Shown here one piece after another: positions 7,069-14,115 of a DNA stretch of 14,208 bases. Where the stretch lies: assembly GCA_023445495.1 (NCBI GenBank), contig JAEXLC010000317.1, positions 1-14,208 of the forward strand, given 5' to 3'. The position numbers were made by a program, and so were the translations under genes. Source of the DNA: Pseudomonadota bacterium. GTDB lineage: Bacteria; Pseudomonadota; Alphaproteobacteria; Sphingomonadales; Sphingomonadaceae. Within the stretch, counting starts at the first letter, position 1. The number at the start of each line of letters is the position of its first letter. The notes beneath the pieces are model-generated. The model worked only from the letters and a program-made list of their open reading frames with translations, was not told the origin of the DNA and made no database searches.

Positions 7069-7515
7069 TCAGGAGGCTTCGGTCAAGTCCGCCGTGGCGG
7101 TGTCGCGGCGGCTTTGGCCGCGAAACAGGTCGATGCCGGCGCGCAGCCAGCTCTGGAAGATGCTCGGTGACGTGTCCGCAGGGAGCTCCGGGGCAGGAGC
7201 CTGCGCCCGGGCGTTCCGCGCCGTGCGGTTGTTGGTGATGGCCAGGGTCTCGTTGGCGGCGCGCAGCAGCGCGTTGAAGTTCAGCCGCTCGATCAGCTGG
7301 ATGCCGAGCGTCTTGCCCTTCACCCACACGACCCGGCCGACCATCGCCAGCGAGGCCCGGCGGACCTCGACATAGGTCCCCGGCCTGGGCGGGAACGGCG
7401 CCAGCAGCATCATGCCGTGCGGCGAGATGTTGCGGATGGTTACGTCAGACCATCCTCGCTTGCTGCGCATCTGGGCGGGAATGACGACTTCCCGCCTCGA
7501 TTCTCTCGGTTGCAT
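7069..7515 (-). CDS. PilZ-domain protein (probable c-di-GMP receptor)
   Basis: A 148-residue protein whose first 80 or so residues form a PilZ domain. The R-x3-R motif is Arg4-Arg8 (RESRR) and the N-x-S-x2-G motif is Asn29-Gly34 (NISPHG), so both halves of the c-di-GMP binding signature are intact. Strands follow through LAMVGRVVWVKGKTLGIQL (56-74). Residues 85-148 are rich in Ala, Pro, Arg and Thr, look largely disordered, and match nothing I know. The start ATG at 7515 has GGGGG about six bases upstream. A 159-bp AT-richer gap (7516-7674) separates it from the upstream dehydrogenase gene and probably holds its own promoter, though I could not pick convincing hexamers. Likely role: a signal-dependent regulator of motility, polysaccharide or similar. 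The target is unknown. Confidence 0.88.
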   Translation of the reverse strand: MQPRESRREVVIPAQMRSKRGWSDVTIRNISPHGMMLLAPFPPRPGTYVEVRRASLAMVGRVVWVKGKTLGIQLIERLNFNALLRAANETLAITNNRTARNARAQAPAPELPADTSPSIFQSWLRAGIDLFRGQSRRDTATADLTEAS

Positions 7516-7674
7516 TCTGGTCCCCCTTGCGGTGCACCGTATAGGTGGCTTTGCGTAGGGTATAACTACGAGGAAAGGCGTTTACCGAGGACTTGCTGAC
7601 TTTGGTTAATCGGACTGAAGATGCTCCGGATTGGAGCTATTGTTCCAGATAATCCAAAGTATTTATAAGATAAA

Positions 7675-8673
7675 CTACACCCAGCCATCGAGTACTTGAT
7701 CGGGCGGGCGATGTCCGTCGGACCAGGCGCGGATATTCGAGATCACCTTCACCCCCATATCCTCGCGCCCCTCGAAAGTGGCGGAGCCGAGATGGGGGAG
7801 CAGCACGACGTTATCGAGCGCGATCAGCCGCGGATCGACGGCGGGCTCGCCGACATAGACGTCGAGCCCGGCGCCGGCGATGCGGCCCTCCGTCAGCGCC
7901 GCGATCATCGCTTCATTGTCGACGATTTCGCCGCGGGCGGTATTGATGAGCCAGCCCCTGGGGCCGAGCAGATCGAGCCGGGGCGCGTCGATCAGGTCGC
8001 TGGTGGTGCCGGTATGCGGTGTGTGGATCGTCAATATGTCCGCCGCTTCGAGCATCGTATCGAGCTCGCCGTGCCAGGTGGCGCCGAGCTGGGCCTCGAG
8101 CACCTGAGGCAGGCGGTGGCGGTTATGGTAATGGATCTGCAGGCCGAAGGCGCGGGCGCGGAGCGCCACGGCCTGGCCGATCCGCCCCATGCCGAGGATG
8201 CCGAGCTTCTTGCCGCCGATCCGGTGGCCGCGCATCGAAGTCGGCGCCCAGCCTTTCCACGCGCCCTGGCGGACCAGCTCATCGCCCTCGACCAGCCGGC
8301 GCGGCACGGCGAGGATCAGCGCCATCGCCATGTCGGCGGTATCCTCGGTCAGCACACCCGGGGTGTTGGTGACGGTGATCCCGCGCTCGCGGGCCGCCTT
8401 GAGGTCGATATGGCCGACGCCGGCGCCGTAATTGGCGATCAGGCGGAGGCGATCGGGTGCGCCCTCGATCAGTGCCGCGTCGATCCGGTCGGTCACGGTG
8501 GGCACCAGCACGTCGCAATCGGCCATCGCGGCGGCCAGCTGCTCGGTGGTGCGCGGCGTGTCATCGGGATTGGTCAGCGCATCGAACAATTCGGCCATGC
8601 GCGCCTCGATGCTCTCGGGCAGGGCGCGGGTGACGATCACCCGGGGGCGGGAAGGGCGCGGGCCTTGTGCCAT
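7675..8673 (-). CDS. D-2-hydroxyacid dehydrogenase (glyoxylate/hydroxypyruvate reductase-like)
   Basis: A 332-residue cytosolic enzyme of the D-isomer-specific 2-hydroxyacid dehydrogenase family, interconverting 2-keto acids and D-2-hydroxy acids. It carries the substrate-side NYGAGVGHID (81-90), the Rossmann motif GMGRIG (161-166), and the catalytic trio Arg247 (NTARGE), Glu276 (VGEP) and His294 (LPHLGSAT). At the end of the second Rossmann strand it has HNR (183-185) instead of an acidic residue, which favours NADP(H), as in glyoxylate/hydroxypyruvate reductases. I chose ATG at 8673 over the in-frame TTG at 8709 because family homology starts at PRVIVTRALP. No Shine-Dalgarno is obvious. It is divergent from the SH3 protein across 99 bp. 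The exact keto acid is unproven: GhrB-like glyoxylate reduction is the best guess. Confidence 0.9.
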   Translation of the reverse strand: MAQGPRPSRPRVIVTRALPESIEARMAELFDALTNPDDTPRTTEQLAAAMADCDVLVPTVTDRIDAALIEGAPDRLRLIANYGAGVGHIDLKAARERGITVTNTPGVLTEDTADMAMALILAVPRRLVEGDELVRQGAWKGWAPTSMRGHRIGGKKLGILGMGRIGQAVALRARAFGLQIHYHNRHRLPQVLEAQLGATWHGELDTMLEAADILTIHTPHTGTTSDLIDAPRLDLLGPRGWLINTARGEIVDNEAMIAALTEGRIAGAGLDVYVGEPAVDPRLIALDNVVLLPHLGSATFEGREDMGVKVISNIRAWSDGHRPPDQVLDGWV

Positions 8674-8772
8674 AAAAGGCGGCTTGGCGAGTGCGGAGGC
8701 GCCAGTCAACGGTTGATGGCGAGGGGCAGCTCAGGGTAAACGGTTCCCACACACAATATTCATGGGGGTCGC

Positions 8773-9249
8773 ATGCGTTTCGGGAAATGGGTCGTGCTCG
8801 GCGTCGTCGCGCTGGGGCTGGCCGTTCCTGCATTCGCACAGCGCAAGACGCCCTATTTCGTCTCGATCAAGGCCGAGAAGGCGCGGATGCGCACGGGCCC
8901 GGGACGCAACTATCCGTCGAACTGGCTCTACCAGCGCCGCGGCCTGCCGCTGAAGGTGATCGACATCTATGGCGAGTGGCGCAAGGTCGAGGATCCGGAC
9001 GGTACCCAGGGCTGGATGCTGGCGAACCTGCTCGACGATGTGCGCACCGCGATGGTGATCGGCACGGTGAGCGAGATGCGCGACGCCCCCCGCTTCAATG
9101 CCCGGGTGAGCTGGCGCGCGGCGCCGGGCGTGGTCGGCCGGGTGAGCCGCTGCGCCAGCGGCTGGTGCTGGTTCGATGTCGCCGGGCGCGGGGGCTATAT
9201 CGAGCAGAGCCATATCTGGGGCACCGATCCGGGCGAAGCGGTGAACTGA
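8773..9249 (+). CDS. Exported SH3-like domain protein
   Basis: A 158-residue protein with a clear signal peptide: Arg/Lys start, hydrophobic core VVLGVVALGLAVPAFA, likely cleavage after Ala22. It is therefore probably periplasmic. The mature part holds two bacterial SH3-like repeats. The first (about 28-90) has the typical ARMRTGPGRNYPSNWLYQRRGLPLKVI and GEWRKVEDPDGTQGWM. The second (about 91-146) has RDAPRFNARVSWRAAPGVVGRVSRCASGWCWFDVAGRGGYIEQ. Cys127 and Cys132 in the second repeat could pair. Such proteins generally bind cell-wall peptides or partner proteins. No catalytic domain is attached. The ATG at 8773 has GGGGG four bases upstream. A 360-bp repeat-rich gap follows. Confidence 0.85.
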   Translation: MRFGKWVVLGVVALGLAVPAFAQRKTPYFVSIKAEKARMRTGPGRNYPSNWLYQRRGLPLKVIDIYGEWRKVEDPDGTQGWMLANLLDDVRTAMVIGTVSEMRDAPRFNARVSWRAAPGVVGRVSRCASGWCWFDVAGRGGYIEQSHIWGTDPGEAVN

Positions 9250-9363
9250 ACCAGTCCCTTTGATACGCGGAAGTTTGCAAGGGTTGCGGTTGCGCGCTCG
9301 CGGAATTTCGGCGCTGGCGCTCGCAAGCGTAAAGTTCGGGCTGTGGTTGCGCCTTCGCTTGAG

Positions 9364-9388
9364 ATCCCGGCGTTCGCCGGGATGACGG
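9364..9388. repeat. Short palindromic (REP-like) repeat, GGGATGACGG type
   Basis: ATCCCGGCG (9364-9372) and CGCCGGGAT (9375-9383) pair perfectly around two bases, followed by GACGG. It is in the same orientation as the copy at 10-35. Confidence 0.8.
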
Positions 9389-9458
9389 TCTTGTCTTCGC
9401 GATGAGAAAGAGCCTGACGACGGTGTCAGGCGAAATCCTACATTGGAAGCCCTAAAAG

Positions 9459-9606
9459 CCCTTTCCCGCTTTTGCGGGAGAGGATGGTCGAGCGACAGCG
9501 AGGCCGGGTGAGGGCATGAACGAGCGGCAGGCGCTTCAGGCGTTTCAGCCCCTCACCCTTCCGCCGCTTCGCGGCTCCCTCCCTCTCCCGCAAAAGCGGG
9601 AGAGGG
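9459..9606. repeat. Compound inverted-repeat element (about 148 bp)
   Basis: The outer arms 9459-9483 and 9582-9606 are inverted copies differing at one position, and each arm is itself a palindrome built on CCCGCTTTTGCGGG. An inner pair, GGGTGAGGG (9506-9514) and CCCTCACCC (9550-9558), is also inverted, with a smaller CCGCCGCTTCGCGG hairpin near 9561. The nested symmetry marks an intergenic mobile-repeat or BIME-like unit, not a gene. I recall similar CCCTCTCCC-type repeats in sphingomonads. Confidence 0.8.
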
Positions 9607-9609
9607 AAT

Positions 9610-9894
9610 TTAGGCGAGCTTGTAAGGCGTGGGATCGCCGCGTTCCGCGATCAGCTGGCGGCGGGCTTCGGTGCGGGCTTCGTCGTACCAGGCGCGGGCG
9701 GTTTCGGGGAGCGATGCGACGATCGCTTTGTCGGGTTCGCCGGCGATGCGGGCGACCAGCTGGTCGGGATCGACGCCGAGCAAGGGGGCGAGCAGGCGCA
9801 TCGTGCGGGCGCGCAGGCGGAATTCGAAATCGTCGAGGCGTGCCGATTCAACCTCGGCCTTTTTGAGCAGCGCGCCTCGCAAGTCGAAGACCAT
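9610..9894 (-). CDS. Small uncharacterised helical protein
   Basis: A 94-residue protein that I do not recognise. The sequence is charged and predicted largely alpha-helical: KKAEVESARLDDFEFRLRARTMRLLAPLLG (12-41), then a second helical stretch through PETARAWYDEARTEARRQLIAE, ending DPTPYKLA. There is no signal peptide, membrane segment or cysteine. It could be a small scaffold or nucleic-acid-associated protein, but nothing in the sequence decides. The ATG at 9894 has GGAAGG five bases upstream. An in-frame ATG at 9912 would place that site inside the coding region and run into a repeat. Codon use resembles the neighbours, supporting a real gene. It lies downstream of the thiolase on the same strand, with an inverted repeat pair in between. 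Confidence 0.65.
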   Translation of the reverse strand: MVFDLRGALLKKAEVESARLDDFEFRLRARTMRLLAPLLGVDPDQLVARIAGEPDKAIVASLPETARAWYDEARTEARRQLIAERGDPTPYKLA

Positions 9895-9906
9895 CTTACC
9901 TTCCCT

Positions 9907-9987
9907 CGTCATCCCGGCGAAAGCCGGGATCTCGTGCGGCCCTTTTCCCGCCTTCGCCTGAGATCCCGGCTTTCGCCCGGATGACGG
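9907..9987. repeat. Inverted pair of REP-like palindromes
   Basis: The left unit (9907-9933; arms 9911-9918 and 9923-9930) and right unit (9961-9987; arms near 9963-9970 and 9975-9982) are near-perfect reverse complements, with one difference (GCCCGGAT for GCCGGGAT on the right). They flank a 27-base spacer. Each unit is a hairpin and the pair can also fold into one long hairpin. It fills the gap between the thiolase stop and the small gene downstream. Confidence 0.85.
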
Positions 9988-9995
9988 CTGGTGGC

Positions 9996-11183
9996 TTAGT
10001 CCAGCAATTCCACTGCCATCGCAGTCGCTTCGCCGCCGCCGATGCAGAGCGAGGCGAGGCCGCGGCGGGCGCCGCGCGTCTCCAGCGCCGAGAGCAGCGT
10101 GGCGAGGACGCGGGCGCCGCTGGCACCGATCGGATGGCCGAGCGCGCAGGCGCCGCCGTTGACGTTGAGCACGGCGTGATCGAGCGAGAGCTCCTTCATC
10201 GCGATCATCGCGACCGCGGCGAAGGCTTCGTTGACTTCGAACAGATCGACATCGCCGATCTCCCAGCCGGCCTTGGCCAGCGCCTTCTTCATCGCGAAGA
10301 CCGGGGCGGTGGTGAAACGGGCCGGGGCATGGGCGTGGGCGGCATGCGCGACGACGCGGGCGATGGGGGTGAGGCCGAGCTTCTCGGCCACCGACATGCG
10401 CGTCATGACCAGCGCGGCGGCACCGTCGGAGATCGACGAGGCGTTGGCGGCGGTGATCGTGCCGTCCTTGGAGAAGGCCGGCTTGAGCGTGGGGATTTTG
10501 GCCGGATCGCCCTTGGCAGGCTGCTCGTCGGCGGCGACCTGGAGGAGGCCCTTGCGGGTCTTCACCTCTACGGGCACGATCTCGCGGTCGAAGGCGCCGC
10601 TGGCCTGGGCGGCCTTGGCGCGCTCGAGGCTGGCGATGGCGAAGTCGTCCTGGGCTGCCCGCGTAAACTGATATTCCTGGGCGGTTTCCTCGGCGAAGCT
10701 GCCCATCAGCCGGCCGGGTTCATAGGCATCCTCGAGCCCGTCCAGGTACATGTGATCCTTGAGGACGTCATGGCCGATGCGGGCGCCGGCGCGGTGGCGC
10801 AGCGAGAGATAGGGGGCGTTGGTCATGCTCTCCATGCCGCCCGCGATCAGCATGTCGACCGAGCCGGCGGCGAGCGCTTCGGCGGCCATGATCGCCGCCT
10901 GCATGCCCGAGCCGCACATCTTGTTCACCGTGGTCGCCTCGATGTGATTGGGCAGGCCGGCCTTGAGCGCCGCCTGGCGCGCCGGGGCCTGGCCGAGGCC
11001 GGCGGGGAGGACGCAGCCCATGTAGATCCGCTCGATCGCCTCGCCCTTCAGCCCCGCGCGCTGGACCGCGGCACCCACCGCGGCGGCGCCCAGATCGGTG
11101 GCGGAAGCCTCGGCCAGCGCGCCCTGGAAGCTCCCCATCGGGGTGCGGGCATAGGCGGCGATGACGACGTCGTCGGCGGACAT
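9996..11183 (-). CDS. Acetyl-CoA C-acetyltransferase (thiolase)
   Basis: A 395-residue thiolase catalysing reversible Claisen condensation of two acetyl-CoA to acetoacetyl-CoA, or thiolysis in degradation. All active-site elements are visible: nucleophile Cys90 in NKMCGSGMQA, NEAFA (318-322), His350 in GHPIGASGAR, and the second catalytic Cys380 in LCIGGGEATA. Length matches biosynthetic-type thiolases (about 392), so it could serve polyhydroxybutyrate synthesis or amino-acid and short-chain acid breakdown. No phaB, phaC or CoA-transferase gene is adjacent to decide. The start ATG at 11183 has AGAGGA six bases upstream and homology begins at VVIAAYARTPMG, so the longer open frame upstream is not used. 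It is divergent from the small membrane protein across 82 bp. Confidence 0.94.
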   Translation of the reverse strand: MSADDVVIAAYARTPMGSFQGALAEASATDLGAAAVGAAVQRAGLKGEAIERIYMGCVLPAGLGQAPARQAALKAGLPNHIEATTVNKMCGSGMQAAIMAAEALAAGSVDMLIAGGMESMTNAPYLSLRHRAGARIGHDVLKDHMYLDGLEDAYEPGRLMGSFAEETAQEYQFTRAAQDDFAIASLERAKAAQASGAFDREIVPVEVKTRKGLLQVAADEQPAKGDPAKIPTLKPAFSKDGTITAANASSISDGAAALVMTRMSVAEKLGLTPIARVVAHAAHAHAPARFTTAPVFAMKKALAKAGWEIGDVDLFEVNEAFAAVAMIAMKELSLDHAVLNVNGGACALGHPIGASGARVLATLLSALETRGARRGLASLCIGGGEATAMAVELLD

Positions 11184-11265
11184 TCGGGATCCTCTCATTG
11201 GTTTGGGCCCATCTAGTATCGGAAGTGATGGTTTGCAAAAGTTGCGCGGTGTGGGAGGGATGGCC

Positions 11266-11532
11266 ATGGGCCTGATCGATATCCTCAAATGGTATGCCTC
11301 GATCAGCGGGATCGTGGCGGCGTTCATGGTCTCGCTCGACTTCGGGCGGAAGGTGACCGGCTGGGGATTCGCGCTGTTCGTCACGTCGAGCATCGCCTGG
11401 ATCGCAGGTGCGATGCTCTCTAAAGATGAGCCGCTATGGACGCAGAATCTCGTGCTTTTCGGAGTCAACTGCTTCGGCGTCTGGCGCTATCTGATCCGCC
11501 GCAGGAAACCCGGGAAAGACGCTGAGGCATGA
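11266..11532 (+). CDS. Small inner-membrane protein of unknown function
   Basis: An 88-residue hydrophobic protein with about three membrane segments (roughly 9-24, 32-51 and 59-76), a Lys/Arg-rich exit (RRRKPGK, 78-84) and a short charged tail. I do not recognise a named family. The layout (ISGIVAAFMVSLDFGRK, then SSIAWIAGAML, then NLVLFGVNCFGVWRYL) recalls small three-helix proteins related to half-transporter folds, but that is a guess. Two ATGs are possible. 11266 is preferred because GGAGG lies seven bases upstream, whereas the ATG at 11260 abuts the ribosome binding site. Its stop overlaps the start of the prepilin peptidase as ATGA, so the two are translationally coupled and probably function or are expressed together. 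Confidence 0.72.
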   Translation: MGLIDILKWYASISGIVAAFMVSLDFGRKVTGWGFALFVTSSIAWIAGAMLSKDEPLWTQNLVLFGVNCFGVWRYLIRRRKPGKDAEA

Positions 11533-12347
11533 CGATTGACCCGGTCTGGGGATGGGCGGTTTTGCTGGGGGTGCTGGGGCTGGTGTTCGGCAGCTTCATC
11601 GCGACGCTGGCGATACGCTGGCCCGCCGGAAAAGTGATCACCAGCGGACGCTCCGCCTGCGATGTTTGCGCCAAGGGGCTGCAAGCCGGCGAGCTGATCC
11701 CGGTTCTGAGCTATCTCCTCCAGCGCGGACGTTGCCGGGGATGCGGTGCACCGATCCGCGTACAGCATGTCCTGACCGAGATGGTTGGCGGCGCGATCGG
11801 CATCGCGGCCGCCATCGCCTCGCCCGATCCGGCGGGCGCCGCCGGCGCGGTGTTCGGCTGGCTGCTGCTGACGCTGGCGGCGCTCGACATCGAGGCATTG
11901 TGGCTGCCCAACAAGCTGACCGCGACGCTCGCCATCGCCGGATTGGCCACGGGATTCATGGGGTTACAACCGGCGTTGCAGGACCGGCTGATCGGCGGCG
12001 CGGCGGGCTTCGGGGTGCTGTGGATCGTCGCCTGGAGCTATCGGAGGCTGCGCGGACGCCAGGGGCTGGGCGGTGGCGACCCCAAATTGTTCGGCGGCAT
12101 CGGGCTGTGGCTCGGGTGGCAGGCGCTGCCTTTGGTGTTGCTTGCGGCCTGTTTGATCGGACTGGCGGGCGTGCTGGGGCTGATGCTGGGCGGGCGCAGG
12201 ATCACCGCGACCGACCGGCTGCCCTTCGGCGTGATGCTCGCCGCTGCCGCCTTCGCGGTGTGGCTGGGCCAGGCGATCAACCCGCCGCCACCATCCGCCG
12301 ATATTGTCACGACGCTCAACGACAGGATTTATGGGGAGGATCGATAG
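11529..12347 (+). CDS. Prepilin peptidase (A24 family, PilD/GspO-like)
   Basis: A 272-residue polytopic inner-membrane aspartic protease that cleaves the leader of type IV pilin-like or type II secretion pseudopilin precursors. Full-length members also N-methylate the new N terminus. The zinc-binding domain is present with Cys44, Cys47, Cys69 and Cys72. The two catalytic aspartates are Asp120 (LDIEALWLPN) and Asp184 in GGGDPKL, the GxGD signature. Six to eight hydrophobic segments fit the family. It ends with a proline-rich stretch (251-256) and a polar tail. The start ATG overlaps the preceding stop (ATGA). The ALDH gene follows directly with GGGGAGGA seven bases before its ATG. No pilin, pilus ATPase or secretin gene is in the window, so the substrates are encoded elsewhere. 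Confidence 0.92.
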   Translation: MTIDPVWGWAVLLGVLGLVFGSFIATLAIRWPAGKVITSGRSACDVCAKGLQAGELIPVLSYLLQRGRCRGCGAPIRVQHVLTEMVGGAIGIAAAIASPDPAGAAGAVFGWLLLTLAALDIEALWLPNKLTATLAIAGLATGFMGLQPALQDRLIGGAAGFGVLWIVAWSYRRLRGRQGLGGGDPKLFGGIGLWLGWQALPLVLLAACLIGLAGVLGLMLGGRRITATDRLPFGVMLAAAAFAVWLGQAINPPPPSADIVTTLNDRIYGEDR

Positions 12348-13757
12348 ATGCGCGACCTGCTTGACGCCCAGCGTGCGGCCTTCATGGCCGAACTGCCCGT
12401 TTCGCTCGACAGCCGGCGCGACCGGCTGAAGCGGGCGATCGCGATGGTCTCCGAAAATGCCGACAAGCTCTGCGACGCGCTGAGCGAGGATTTCGGGCAT
12501 CGCAGCCGCGAGCAATCGATGATCACCGACATCGCCGCCTCGGTGAGCCCGCTCAAGCATGCGCTCAAGCATCTCGCGCGCTGGGCGAAACCGGCGCGCA
12601 AGCCGGTGCTGTTCCCGCTCGGGCTGCTCGGTGGGCGCGGGCATATCGAATATCAGCCCAAGGGCGTGGTGGGGATCATCGCGCCGTGGAACTTCCCGGT
12701 GCAGCTGGTGGTCAGCCCGCTGGCGGGGGTGTTCGCCGCAGGCAACCGCGCGATGGTGAAGACCAGCGAATATACGCCGGTGACCAGCGCGGTGATGGCC
12801 GAGCTGGCGGCGCGCTATTTCGACGCGACCGAGCTGGCGTTCGTCAGCGGCGGGCCCGAGGCGGGCAAGGCCTTTGCCGAGCTGCGGTTCGACCATCTGC
12901 TGTTCACCGGCGCCACGGGCATCGCCAAGCACATCCTGCATGCGGCGGCGGACAATCTGGTGCCGGTGACGCTGGAGCTGGGCGGCAAGTCGCCGGTGGT
13001 GGTGAGCCGCTCCGCCGACATCGCCCAGACGACCGAGCGGGTGGCGCTGGGCAAGATGCTCAACGCGGGCCAGATCTGTCTCGCGCCCGATTACATGCTG
13101 GTGCCCGACGAGAAGGAGGCCGAGGTGGTCGACGGGCTCGTTGCCGCGGCTTCGCGCATGTACCCGACCCTGCTGTCCAATCCCGATTATACCGCCGTCA
13201 TCAACGACCGGCACTATGAGCGGCTGACCGGCTGGATCGAGGATGCGCGGGCCAAGGGCGCCGAAGTGATCGCGGTCAATCCGGCGAACGAGGACCTGGG
13301 CAGCTCGAATTCGCGCAAGCTGCCGCTCCACATCATCCGCAACCCGACCGACGACATGACGGTGATGCAGGAGGAGATCTTCGGGCCGGTGCTGCCGGTG
13401 CGGCGCTATGGCAAGCTCGAGGATGCGATCGGCGAAGTGAATCGGCGCGACCGGCCGCTGGCGCTCTATTATTTCGGGCGCGACGAGGGCGAGAAGCGCC
13501 AGGTGCTCGACCGGACGATCTCGGGCGGGGCGACGATCAACGACGTGATCTTCCATGTCAGCCAGGAGGAACTGCCGTTCGGCGGCATCGGCCCGTCGGG
13601 GATGGGCGCCTATCATGGCGAGATCGGCTTCCGGACGTTCAGCCACGCCAAGGCGGTGTACAGCCAGCCGAAACTGGATGTGGCGGGGCTGGCGGGGCTC
13701 AAACCGCCTTATGGCAAGAAGACGCGGGCGGCGATCGCGCGGCAGATGAAGGGGTAG
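12348..13757 (+). CDS. Coniferyl-aldehyde-type aldehyde dehydrogenase
   Basis: A 469-residue class-3-like aldehyde dehydrogenase, most similar in my reading to coniferyl aldehyde dehydrogenase (CalB), which oxidises coniferyl aldehyde to ferulate with NAD(P)+. Key residues: Asn115 in APWNFP, Lys138 in VKTSEYTP, the FTGATG motif (186-191, Ala for the common Ser), general base Glu210 in LELGGK, nucleophile Cys244 in GQICLAPDY, and EEIFGPVLP (342-350). The C terminus ends PPYGKKTRAAIARQM, typical of this group. The first ATG after the prepilin peptidase stop is used, with zero intergenic bases and a strong upstream GGGGAGGA. Other aldehydes are equally possible, and the membrane-protease neighbours give no hint about substrate. 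It belongs to a different subfamily from the AstD at the left end. Confidence 0.9.
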   Translation: MRDLLDAQRAAFMAELPVSLDSRRDRLKRAIAMVSENADKLCDALSEDFGHRSREQSMITDIAASVSPLKHALKHLARWAKPARKPVLFPLGLLGGRGHIEYQPKGVVGIIAPWNFPVQLVVSPLAGVFAAGNRAMVKTSEYTPVTSAVMAELAARYFDATELAFVSGGPEAGKAFAELRFDHLLFTGATGIAKHILHAAADNLVPVTLELGGKSPVVVSRSADIAQTTERVALGKMLNAGQICLAPDYMLVPDEKEAEVVDGLVAAASRMYPTLLSNPDYTAVINDRHYERLTGWIEDARAKGAEVIAVNPANEDLGSSNSRKLPLHIIRNPTDDMTVMQEEIFGPVLPVRRYGKLEDAIGEVNRRDRPLALYYFGRDEGEKRQVLDRTISGGATINDVIFHVSQEELPFGGIGPSGMGAYHGEIGFRTFSHAKAVYSQPKLDVAGLAGLKPPYGKKTRAAIARQMKG

Positions 13758-13759
13758 GG

Positions 13760-14101
13760 GTGGACAGGGAACCTTGGGAGAGGCTGCACGAGCACGAGGA
13801 CGTGTGGGATCATGCCATGGCCGCGCGACTTGAGGGCGCGACGGTGCTGGTGGGTCTTACGCGCCGGGACTCGGAAGGAGAGCGGCGGGAGCAGTTCTTC
13901 GGAACGGTGATGGCGCTCGACCCTGTCGATGGCATCACGCTGCGGCTGGAGGGAAAGCGCCGCGGAGAGATCGTTCGGCTGCCGCCGCTGCTCGATGCCT
14001 TCGAGCCCGCTGACCCTGGCATCTACACGCTGAAGGAGGCGGGGGAGCGCGTGGTCGATCCCGATTTCACTGCCACCTGGACATTGAGCCGCCGGCACTG
14101 A
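13760..14101 (+). CDS. Conserved-looking protein of unknown function
   Basis: A 113-residue soluble protein starting with GTG, two bases after the ALDH stop, with AAGGGG about five bases upstream. Residues 24-75 alternate hydrophobic and charged residues in a strand pattern (ATVLVGLTRRDSEGERREQFFGTVMALDPVDGITLRL), suggesting a small beta-barrel, SH3-like or Sm-like. The end has LPPLLDAFEPADPGIYTLKEAGERVVDPDFTATWTL, a pattern I believe recurs in a widespread family of unknown function, though I cannot name it. There is no signal peptide or cysteine. The spacing implies co-transcription with the ALDH as the last gene of the plus-strand cluster. The palindromes after it may form the end of the transcript. 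Confidence 0.72.
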   Translation: MDREPWERLHEHEDVWDHAMAARLEGATVLVGLTRRDSEGERREQFFGTVMALDPVDGITLRLEGKRRGEIVRLPPLLDAFEPADPGIYTLKEAGERVVDPDFTATWTLSRRH

Positions 14102-14115
14102 GTTCTGCCATGTCA

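Larger units (their letters stand above)
9250..9609. other. Gene-free interval holding palindromic repeats
   Basis: No convincing gene lies here. 9364-9388 is a REP-like palindrome and 9459-9606 a compound inverted repeat, both listed separately. I see nothing I can name in 9250-9360 or 9389-9458. A 116-codon open frame starting at 9516 runs through repeat DNA and into the antisense of the next gene, so I do not call it. Confidence 0.7.

Noticed and set aside
5582..7327. 581-codon minus-strand open frame opposite the flavoenzyme
   Set aside because: It overlaps two supported genes, its composition is Arg/Ala/His-rich and it has no motif. Shadow frame.
7516..7674. AT-richer gap upstream of the PilZ gene as a possible riboswitch or small RNA
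   Set aside because: I could not find conserved riboswitch elements or a convincing promoter-terminator pair. It is more likely a plain promoter region.
9516..9866. 116-codon plus-strand open frame
   Set aside because: Begins inside the compound repeat and continues antisense to the small helical gene. No ribosome binding site and a biased Arg-rich product.
9981..11216. 411-codon plus-strand open frame opposite the thiolase
   Set aside because: Gly/His/Arg-rich and without a domain, while the thiolase on the other strand has every catalytic motif.
11964..13646. 560-codon open frame on the minus strand opposite the prepilin peptidase and ALDH genes
   Set aside because: It spans two well-supported genes, is full of His/Arg/Gln/Asp low-complexity sequence and has no recognisable domain. 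This is typical antisense openness at high GC.
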